A stretch of DNA of 64,000 nt from Meandrina meandrites (Eukaryota; Cnidaria; Anthozoa; Scleractinia; Meandrinidae). The stretch spans positions 6,578,501 through 6,642,500 of the forward strand of contig OY855906.1 of NCBI GenBank assembly GCA_963693305.1, read 5' to 3'. Under the pieces are notes generated by a model. The model had not been told where the DNA came from. It ran no database searches and saw nothing but the letters and a program-made list of their open reading frames with translations. Both the position numbers and the translations under genes were made by a program. Shown piece by piece: positions 48,976 to 60,300 of the stretch (position 1 is the first letter of the stretch; each line of letters starts with the position of its first letter).

Positions 48976-51305
48976 TTTCTCTCCAAGCTTGAACATTTGC
49001 AGCAAAACTATAATTGCAATCCACACCTAAAATGTGCGCCATTCCCGCCACTGTTTACGTCGCCGTTGCATGTCATCTGTCGGAAGTCAAGTTATGCGCG
49101 CGCGCGCGCGTGACAGACTGGCCGCGTAAACTGTCGCCTAGGTAGCAAAATGGTTTGCAGTATATCGTATAAACTCGCTTTTATTTTTCTTCGAAAAAGC
49201 TGCCCCAGAGAAGAGCTACCCCCAAAACGGGCCCCCAAACAATGTTGTGTTTGTGCTCATGACTAGATGAAATTGCCGAGGAGGTCTTTGATTCGCGGGG
49301 CGATATTTTTCCTGGGTATTTTTCCCCTTTCTCAATTCAGACATGCACTCCCCGCGGGAAGAACCTATTCGGGTAGCGGGGAGAGGGGTGCAAAGGGGAA
49401 TCGGGATATGATTTTCCCAAAGTTGCAACTGCCATTACCCGACACTTAAGATCTTTGTGAATTTTTTTTAATGTCCCCTTCGTTTTATGGCTAAAAAAAG
49501 CACTGCATTTTTCTTCGTGTTGATCGGTTTTAATGAAACTTTCATAGCATGATTATTTTTTTTTATTTATTTAAGTATTTGTTTTAGGGGGAGGGTGTTT
49601 GAACCCCAACAAATTCAGTTTTGAAATGTTTCCAAAACACGCAGTTGTACAAATTTCCATATCCCTTCGAAAACACATAATATATTGCAAATCAAACGTA
49701 CTAAATAATTTATGTCAAAGCACGAACGAACCAAAAGATGAAACTGGAGTGATAGAATTTGACTGGTGATGATTTCCTATCTCCATTGGTCGTTATAACG
49801 ATGCGAGCTTACTTACGATCAATTTTGGCTTCTTTTTTTAGCCGTTTATTCATTTGTTTGCCGAAGGCTAGATGTATCTCTGCCGCTGAGTGTTGCTATC
49901 GTAACTGACTTGTTTCTTTGTGTGACTCATGTGTATACCAGCATGTTGGTACATAGTAGCAAATTTATATATGTCAGGAGGCGACGCGAAATTTTTCCGA
50001 CAGAAATGAATACCTTGATCTTTCCAAGGCCACGCCGTGATCAAAGCGAAGTCAAGAATTCATCGATCCGAAAACTATCATTGATGGGCAAGGTTGATAC
50101 GGCATTATGGCACAGATATTTGCTGATGAACTGTACATCAGTCTCGTGTTGAAAATGATGGCAAATGACATGGGAGTGACAGATTTTTAAACTGACAAAA
50201 CGTTAACGTGTCCTTATCAAATAATTTAGATGGTCAAATGTCCTAAAAGTAAACTGACAAGCCCCTTATTTGTACAGCTGATCTTAAGTGGTACGTTTTA
50301 AATTGAAGCCGGGAACTTTACACCGAAGGACAGAGGGCAGGGAAATTGGATGCACTCTCTATCTTCTTGAGTTACCTGAGTTGTCATTCAGTCCATTTGA
50401 TTTTCGGAAGCTTGGAGGGGGCGGGGGAATTGGATGCCAGTGAAGCAGTCGGGAAGCAAGGCACTCGGTTGGCACTCGGAGAGTTATGAAGAGGGAGGGA
50501 GGGGGGGGGGGGGGTACTCGGCTCGATTACTGGCCACGCTGTTTGGGAAATGATCCTGCGCTCAAACAAAGGAAGCAGCGCTAGCGGTAATCGTGCCTTA
50601 CCCACGGTCTCTGAGCAGGTGCTCAACCTACAATAGACTAAGCCCCATTGGTCCCTATTGGATAGAGGCACTGTGCGAGTAAGTGACTTCTCCAATAACT
50701 CAACATGAATAACCCGGTCAGAGATCCAAACAGGACCGCTCGATCTGAAGTCCAAGGGGCCTTGCTTACATCTGTTCAAATTTACAAGTATGTACTGCTT
50801 CATTTCAGCATTCCTTGGCTTTTAGCGATAAGAACGCAGCATCTCGAAAGTTGTCGACTACGAGAAACAATGCACACGAGGGTAAGTGCTCCCCATCCCC
50901 CCTGCTTTCCCATTTTTGCTCTCGCCCCAATTATCGCGCGACCAGAATTTTCACTCGCGCGCAAGACAGCACTTCGCTCGCAAGCATTCTGTATAATCAG
51001 GATCAAACTATGTAGCTATGTTTCTACATAACGCACAGTTGAAATACTGTTTTCGCTTTTATTTATTTACACTCTACTTTTTCTCTGTCAAGAAGTATGA
51101 CGTAAGCGTAAGGCAAGTGGTAGGCAGGACGCGGCCATTTTCGACAAACTCGCTCCTCTCTCTTCTAGTGTATCCGGGTAACGAAGTTGACGGTCGACGC
51201 GGAATTGTCTTCTGGAAATAAACAGTCTGTAATACTTTTCGGTCTGAGCTGGTAGAAACCTCAGCTTCAGGCGACCAGTTGCGAGACAACCCCCGCGGCG
51301 AAGTT
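48976..51305. other. Intergenic region between the PDE10-like gene start and the coiled-coil gene end
   Basis: Holds the upstream promoter region of the PDE10-like gene, including an alternating (CG)n run at about 49097-49112, and the probable 3' UTR of the coiled-coil gene (minus-strand AATAAA near 51058). A poly-G tract followed by TACTC lies at about 50500-50520. The many short open frames here have no recognisable protein. Confidence 0.5.
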
Positions 51306-54300
51306 TCACCCTTCACAAGTGTTTAAATCTCGCTTCGCCATTGGGTTGACCCAGAAGATACTGAGACATTTGGCCTCCTAAGAATCAACAAGAAAATATT
51401 ATACAATCAGTTAGACACGGGTTTTATCACTTCACAACAACTGAAGTCAGTTCAAAAGTGTGCGTAGAGGAAAACGAAATCTTGGCCCGTCAGTTTACAA
51501 TGAGCGCTGTTTTTCGAGAACGCCTTTATCGCTAACATAGGAATCCAGGGTTCGAACAAAAAATTGCAAACATTTTCCAAGACTTTTTAAGGACTTTTCA
51601 AGGACTAAATTGAATTTTCAATTAAGGACCACGTACCAGGAATGTAATTTCACATATGGTATATAAATGCACATTTCCAGTCCAAGCTAACAGGTTTCTA
51701 AGGCTTCAAGTGCTTGCTCCATCTCCTTCTCTACATTTTTCAGTTCACTTGTCTTTTATCTTTATTACCTGCTTTTACACCCAGGTTTTACAGTGTCTGA
51801 AGTTGCTTTACACAAGAGAAGAATACCGAAGTCTATGCAAAGCAATTTGCTTTCAACGCCACTACATTAAAAGTTGAAGAAAATTCAAGTACTTTTCAAG
51901 GACTAACACAGAAATTCAAGGACTTTTCAAGGAAAAATGGAATTCAAGGACTTTTCAAGTACTCCCCTTAAAATTCAAGGACTTTTCAAGACTGTGTGAA
52001 CCCTGGAATCGGGATTGGAACATAGTTTTGTAAAATACATACCTTAACGATGCATTCAGTAGAGAGATGACTCAGCGTGAGGGGAGGAAGCTCGACTACC
52101 AGGCTATGAACACACACAAAAAAAGGTTAAACAAACACGTTTGATTTATCAACACGAAGAACACTACAAACACAAGGCAAGTTTCCTGGGAGGTCCGCAA
52201 CTGTTTGCAACGTTGTTTACTGTTTAAATTTGCTGTAAATCTATTGTTTACGTTCTAGAACGTCATTGGTCCGTTGCTAAAAAGGCCGCTATACATTGTT
52301 CTCATTTAACGTTCTGATTGGTTAACTTTGTTCAAAGTGGCTGCACTGTAATACACTGTAGAACATACAGATCTCAACTAGGGAATGGATTTGATTTGCT
52401 GCCAAATTCTCAGTGCTAACATTAAATAAAGTGTGGAATTAAGGGTAGAGGGAATTAACAACTCGATATGTGTAGTACGAATCACTTACTCTTCTTTAGA
52501 TGAGAGAGACACGTTGGAATCGCTTCTGTCTGGACTATCAATTTCGGGGCTTTTCGCTTTTCTAGTGGCGCTCTTGTGGCTTCCAACTCGTGACTTTCCT
52601 TCTATAAAAAAATAAATCATTACGAAACCGCAAGATAAATCATAGATCATTTAATCGTAAAAAACAGGAGCTTAGGTTGTGTTGTATCATAATTAGTCGT
52701 TATGAAGAGAAAAAACTTATGTGACGTTCCTTAACGCTACCCTCGTTAAACATAGTTGATTTATTTTTTTATTTATTTTACAACAACTTTTAGCGACTAT
52801 AACAATCAAAGGTAGTAGTTTTAGAATGATTCCCGCATTTTACAGGAAAATCAAATTTCCCTGAAAAGATACTACATTTCTGACTTTCTCCATTTTTGAC
52901 CTGTTTTTTGAACTGTGCTAGCCCTGTCCATTGAACTACAGCAGAGTTTGATGCCCATTGAAATACTTGATCCGACCATACCAACCAGGAACGGTTGATT
53001 CAACAGAACATGAACCAATAGATAGCCGGCAACAATGTCATGCAATGCAAGGTCCGTTATCATCGGTAAGCGCCTGTTCTTACTGCGTGGCAGTCAATTC
53101 CTTTCCAAGCGCGCCGAGAAAGCCAACGGCGAACATGCTAGTGAATGAGTGAGCGATTTTGTTTTTGCTCCCCCAGGCGCACTCGCGTTCGTTCGTTCGC
53201 TCCGCGCGCTTCATGGAAAAGAATCGAGTGAGCACTATGCAGGCTACCTGTTCTTGGTTCATACATCATCTGACGTCCGTTACGCGAAATGCGGCATGCT
53301 GCTTTGTGCTACTCTGTTTTCACTTCAAATTATAAATCCCTTCACAATTATTTGGAGTCATAAGTGATGCCTTGCGACCAGGCTGGCGAAAGTCCTCAAT
53401 TACATTAATTATACACCATTATAAAATCATAGAGAAATTGCGCGCGCTGTGATTGGCCAGTTCGAGTTCATTATAGCTCCATAAAGCACGCTGCTTACGT
53501 CACGCGCGTGCTTTATGGAGTTTTATAAAATCATAGAGAAATTGCGCGCGCTGTGATTGGCCAGTTCGAGTTCATTATAGTTCCATAAAGCACGCTGCTT
53601 ACGTCACGCGCGTGCTTTATGGAGTTATAATGCACGCTGCTTACGTCACAAGTTTTAGCGCGCGCAATTTCTTTAACATTTTATAAAAGAAATAAAGAAC
53701 TTGTCCTCGTGCATTGTTGAGTTATATAAGCACTTGGGAATTTTTAAGAACACTCGAGAAGTGCGAGAAGCACTCGGCTACGCCTCGTGCTTCTCTATGC
53801 ACTTCTCTCGTGTTCTAAAAAATTCCCGCGTGCTTATATAACTCAACAATGCACTCAGGCGCGTTTTTTATTTCTTTAATAATGCACGCTGCTTACGTCA
53901 CAAGTTTTAGCGCGCGCAATTTCCTTAACATTTTATAAAAGAAATAAAGAACTTGTCCTCGTGCATTGTTGAGTTATATAAGCACTTGGGAATTTTTAAG
54001 AACACTCGAGAAGTGCGAGAAGCACTCGGCTACGCCTCGTGCTTCTCTATGCACTTCTCTCGTGTTCTTAAAAATTCCCGCGTGCTTATATAACTCAACA
54101 ATGCACTCAGGCGCGTTTTTTTATTTCTTTAACAAATCATCTCTAAAGCAAAACTCCTTCGAACAACTTGAGGCCTGCTTTGAACGTCGCATTTTACATG
54201 CGCCGAATACAATACTAATTCGAGCCGACTCGAATTAAAAAAATTGGCATTTGGTTTTAAATGTCGCATTTAATTGCTGAGCGTTCAATTCCAAATATAG

Positions 54301-57300
54301 AACCCCAAAATTATCCGTCGTGGTTCAGGTTGTCCACAATACGCAAAATCTGGTCATTTCCCGTTGTTGTTCCGCAAAGAACGGCTATGAACGGCAATGA
54401 AACTGGAACAGTTGAATATTCGACTGAACTCGCATTTAGTTCAAATCTGCCGAATTTAATTGTTTTAAACGTCGCATTTTACATGCACTTAATTTGCCAA
54501 TTTGATTCGGCGCATGTAAACTGATGCGGCGTTTAAGCCAGGCCTGACTTTGCAAGCTCACCTTTACTCTTGCTGCTCGATGTTCTAGATTGTTGTTTCT
54601 TGTTTGTGCTTACACTTGGTTTCAGTTGTACACTTGCTAAGTCGTGAAACTGAAATTGTAAAGCAAAGATCAACAAGTTATTTCCTTTAGCTACTAAAAG
54701 TTAGAGTGATTTTATTTAACCCGTGAAACAAGTCACAACATCTAACAATTAGTGCGTAAACTAATAGTTAAAACTAAACTACAGAAAACAACGGAATTAG
54801 TGTGTAATACTATCTGAAAGTTAAGCTACGATTTTACTCTACCCGATTCTGATAAAATACGAGACAATGTGAGTTCAACAAAGACGTAGGAACGTTGTCT
54901 AGACACGAGACATTATTCTAGCCTACATCCTGAAGTACCTCTTCCAAGTTTGAAGCTCCAGAAAGGCTTTCGAAATTGTCGTCTTCATTTTTATTCATCA
55001 GTCTGAGAAAAATAAAAAAAATCAATTTAACAGTTATTCGTACGTTTTACCTCGGACAGGTACAACAAATATGAAGAAAACCGATTGAATTAATTTGGCT
55101 AACCTCTGAGTAGCTGCCCTATTTGCCAAAGCGTGTGAAAACATTGTGTTTAATGTTGTCTTGAGACCATTTCTTGCCTGCAGCCTCTTGTAAGCTTCTT
55201 CTTGCTTCCTCACCTGTAAAACGAGCGAGAAAAGTGCCAACAATATTTTAGAGGTAAACCTTTTAAGAGACGGCAGTGAAAACCCTCGTCGACACTCGTC
55301 CCTGGGGAGGGGAGCGGGGGGAGGGGGGGGGGGGTACTTTTTTTTTACTGCACGGAGAGGCTCCAAATCCAGTTACCCTTTCATATACCGGTTTTGATAG
55401 AAATGGTAACCCTTTTTTCATATATTTTCGCTACAAAATGACACTCCTTCCAGATACCTACAGATTGGGTACTGCGTCTCGTTTCTCAATTTTTCAATTA
55501 AAAAAAAAAAAAAATTGGAATCCACCGTTCGCTGGGTCTGTTCGAAATTTATTTTGATAGGTCTTTTTTGAACAGGTATTAATATTCTTGAAAGTTACAT
55601 AGCTTTTACACAGCGCTTGTTGCATCTTGTGCCTAAAAGCAAAAGTCGCACAAGTCAATGAGCTTTGTAACATAGCACAGAACGGGCAAAATCGTGACAA
55701 CGCCCAAAGCGACCGCAAGCGATGATAAGAGTAAAAATATGTGCGCACGCTAGCAATTGCAACATAACAATCGTAGTAACTTAAATTTGGGTTAGGACTG
55801 TAAGATGTACCGTGAGTGAATTCACTTCCTACCTCTTCAGGATCAGGTTCTCGCTCTCCAAACTCCAATCTGTACGCAGCTAATGGAGGAAATTCAACCT
55901 GAACGGGTGAAAGAAAATTGCAAAAAAAAAGAGCTCAATTGTAAACACTTTTTAGCAAATTTTTTCATCATAAGTTTTGTGATTCCTCCAGTCAATAGGT
56001 ACTCCGAAACGGGATATTTTTTGTTTAAAACTGGTTTGGCTTCGGACAGGTAGAAAAGAAATGGTCTTGAGTTTAAAAACGCGGGCTGAAGTTTTCAAAT
56101 TTGACAGTATCACGTGGTGGAAAATCACTAAAAACCATTGATTATGGTTTGTGCACATCTTAGAGAGTAAATTTTTGCCTTTTTTGCCGTTTAAAGGTTA
56201 TTTGGTAATCAGTGAGTACACCTTTATAATTCTAGCATAGTTTACACAAAAACTTGCTAGAAGACCTCTCGTGATACTGCCCCTTTAACTGCTAATTAAG
56301 GTAAACGATATGGCGAACAATGGATGGGCCGCGAGCGAAGAGTACGAGAAAACCCGGCCGAGGTAGGGGGAGGACTGTTGCTGCGCCTTCGTCCACCCCC
56401 TCCGCTCCCTTGCTTCCTTACCTTTGGGAATCTTTGTTCGATTGGAATTGCTGATGGAGGTGGAGTCTTCTTGGCCCTCTGTTTACCGCTTGAAACGAAG
56501 GAACTTGATTTGCGCCCACTACTAGCGATATTGGTCGGCTTAGCAGGAAAAAGAGTATGTTAGAAGATTTAAGGGATACATGGATAGGTCTAGCATTTAG
56601 TTGCAGTGAAAATAACAGCGCGATAAAATGTTTCCGGTCAAGTTACAATATTTTTAAAAACATTATCCTGGCTGCAAGAGAATTGATTTTTTTCTTTTCC
56701 TTTCCAGATTAAAAATGTCATCTTTGTGCACTCGCTGCGTGCTTATGGAACAGTGAAGTACATGTACACAGTTTTAGAAGCGTTGAGGTTATTAAAGAAA
56801 ACAGTGTGCGCAAGTAAAATACTGGGGAAAGTTCTGCTTCATAATTCTTGTTTGTGTTTTCACGTCGGTACGGTATGTTCAGAGCGTTTCAAACGGTTTT
56901 TTACTTCACGACTGAGTGTTGACTGCTGATAGCAGTAAAAGAAACAAGAAAAATGGCGGGTAACTTACTGTAAGTATTGTTCGGATACCATGAGTTGTAC
57001 TCCTCCATGAAGATAATGCAGCAGCACCTTTTAACTTTTTCTTGCGACCAAGTTTTGGTTGTTGTGCTGCTGTGTTTATTTTTCCTTGGGTCGCTAATGA
57101 CACCGGGTTGTGCTCTTTGTGATAGTTTTTTATTCGTTCCCAAGAAAGTTGTCCTGTTTTAAATGAAGAAACGTTTAGTCTTACAGTAGATAACACTAAA
57201 ATGCAACAATCTACAGGTATTTAGCAGGCATCTAATAACAACGTTTGGCATTTAGAAGAGGACAAAGTAAGGAGCTGTAATAGTAATTCAGGGAATGGAC

Positions 57301-60300
57301 AAACTTTACAATTTTCATTACCATCTTCCAGAACATTTTCCAAGTTTTCTGGTACTGTGATGAAGTCCCAAAACTCTTTGATCTCGTGACTCTTGGTGAG
57401 ATATCCCTCCTTCTTCAGTTGGTTTTCAAGGCTGATTATCTAGACGGAAGAGTAGCTCGCGTTAATAAATTACTAGTAATACTTACAGGAACTTCAGAGA
57501 AGTTTAAAGAGTTGTAAGGCTAGCGCCCGGGGGGGTACTCCCATATATGGGCTATATAGGTATGTGCCGCGGGATAGGGCATGGTTTTTGAGGTTCTCGG
57601 TCCTTAAATAGGGTATCATTTTTGCTCCTTTTGGCATTGTGTTCCCGGTGTTATCCTTAGATAGGGTACCTAAATTCTATCAGCTAAAATAAATGCCAAA
57701 CTATCCGTTCAACTAGTAGCAAAGCGATTTTGTAAAGATTTGTGTTTTGCCGTGTGCGAATAGCCGTTATTTGATCGTCACCCATCGCTTCTCTTCTCCT
57801 TGAATAGGGTGTCATTTTTCGGGTTTGAGCCTTAAAAAGGGTATCAATTTTCGTTTTCTTTATCCTTAAATAGGGTGAGGGTTTAAGAACCTTCGCAGGC
57901 ACACCCCTATCCGAAATTTATGGGAGTACCCCCCCCCCCCCCCCGGGGGTTAGCGTATCAAGATTTGATCTGGTTATCATCAAGGAAAATTGCTTTGTGT
58001 AATGTTCATGGCCTTAACATCACCTGAAGGGAGTTTGTAGTTACATGTAATTGCACAATCAGGTATTGTATGCAGTCATGGAGTTTGTTTGTACCATGGA
58101 ATGTTTTGTTTACAACATTTGGATACACAGACAGTGAAGTTTTCACTGAGCTGTGGGTTACTTACTTTGTAATAGTCTGTCTGTAAACCATTTCTGAGTT
58201 GGATATCGTTAACAAGGACAGACTTTGGAAGTTTATGGATGACTTTATGCTGCATCTCTTGCTGTGGATAAAATTTTAATTTTAAAGTTTTAAGATATCC
58301 TTCTAACATTCATCTACATGTATGTAAACATAACTGAAGTCACCACAAAGCACTAGCATCACCCTAGGATCTCCTAGCGCTTGGAGTGGATGATCCTAAC
58401 ACTTGGGGCAATTGCAACCTTTCACACTCATGTAAACTGAAAGTTGACAAAACATTCATGTATTGCACTCAGATGATCAATGCTAGTGCTAGGATCATCA
58501 GACTCTTCCCTTGTAAACTGGGCTTCAGTGTTACAGCTGTGCAATAAGTGCCGTAATTCAGCTATCAAAGTTTAGCCTGAGGGGGGAAGGCCTGGTGTAG
58601 GCAATGATTTGACAGCAACTGACTTTTGGCCATTTGATCTACAATGGTTGCAGCCGGTAGTTAGAAGACTTCTGGACTTCTAAGACGTTTGCTGACTCTT
58701 TTAAATTGGCAATCCACGAATCAGAAAATGCTCCGGAGTGGGACATTTCATCAGACATTTTCTACTCAGCTCCAAGCTGCCTTGTCTACAACTGGCCTCC
58801 CCCCCCCCACCCATACACCCACCTCCCCCCAGTCTGACTTAAGGTGGCTCATAACAGTTTAGTCAGAAGTAGGCATGCCTGTTTTAGGTGTTCTATCGCA
58901 GCTATACCAATAATTTTTTGGAAAATCTTTTAGTACAAACTGGTACAAGTTTTACCAACGAACAAATTGACGTCATTGTGACGTCAAAAATCGTTGCCAT
59001 GGCAACGCCATATGAGGTCAAAGATACCCTATTTTGGACCTTTTGAGGCTAATAACTCCAAAACTACTCAGTGAAAGTTCTTGTTTTTGATATATTCTAA
59101 TCCAACAGACAAAAGAAACATTTTTGCAATTTTTTAAAAAATTCTGTAGGTAGGATTCGAAGCTACATCATTTTTTCACTAATTTAAGGTAGCTCTGAAC
59201 CCTACCTACAGAATTTTTTTAAACATTATTAGATTGTTTGTTTTGCCCAGTAGACAAACATATATGAAAAACAAAAACTTTCACTGTCTACTTTTTAAGT
59301 TATTAGCCTCAAAAGGTAAAAAATAAGGTATCTTGGACCTCCTGTGGCATTGTCATGGCAACGAATTTTGACGTCAAAGCAACTGCAATTGTTCATTGGT
59401 AAAACCTTTACAAAATTGTACTCAAAGTTGAACCTCAACGTTATTTGTGTAGCTGCAATAGGATACCAAAGACGGGAATATCTAAACCCCTTCGAGCCAC
59501 CTTAACAATCAGTCAATGATACATATAGGTGCATGACACAAATTAAAGTCATTAATTCTGTTATTGTACAAGTACACATACTTGATGTTGTTCTGACAAT
59601 CTTGTTTCTTTGTCTAGTTTACTCTGCCTTTGTTGAAGATTTCTCCTCTGATGATCCACTTTATCCTGCAATGCTTTCTTGTACTCTGCCTTGTAGTAGT
59701 CACGCAGCAACAAGAGTCCTTGAATCAGCTCGTCATGTTCCTGAAATTAGATAGGATGTCTGCTTAGCCCTTTGCTGCTCAGGAATGTATGTGGTGCCCT
59801 CATAATGGTTCAAAGTGTGATGGATCCTGAATATTACATGACCTGGGTTTCAACACTAGTCAGCAGGGTCATCATCATATAAAATATTAACCTCTTACTA
59901 ACTGAGCCCAAGGGCCACACTGGGGTCAGTACAGACTGAGCAATGCGAGGTCCATACAAACATGACAGAGGGCCAATATTCTCCAGTACGGCTCGAGCAA
60001 GCTAGGTTAGTAGGTTAACAGTATATGCCACTCGTTTTAGCAGCAAATTTTATATTTGCCGGCTTTCAAAAACAAAAAATACATGTCTTATGACCGTTTC
60101 AATCTGTGAAAAAATCATGACCAACAAAGAACCAATTGCAATGCGTGGATTTACCTCAAGAATGAAATAAAATTAAAAACTTCAATTAAAAGCTCAGGGT
60201 CTCTCACCATCCCAGAGTATTAATCATCAGGATACTGGCATTCTGTCAATTGGGAAACCTAACAAAATCCTGGGGACTTAAGGGTGTGTCCATACCTTTC

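Noticed and set aside
51018..51316. Several 65-80 residue frames near 51.0-51.3 kb
   Set aside because: They overlap the probable 3' UTR of the coiled-coil gene, disagree in strand and show no motif.
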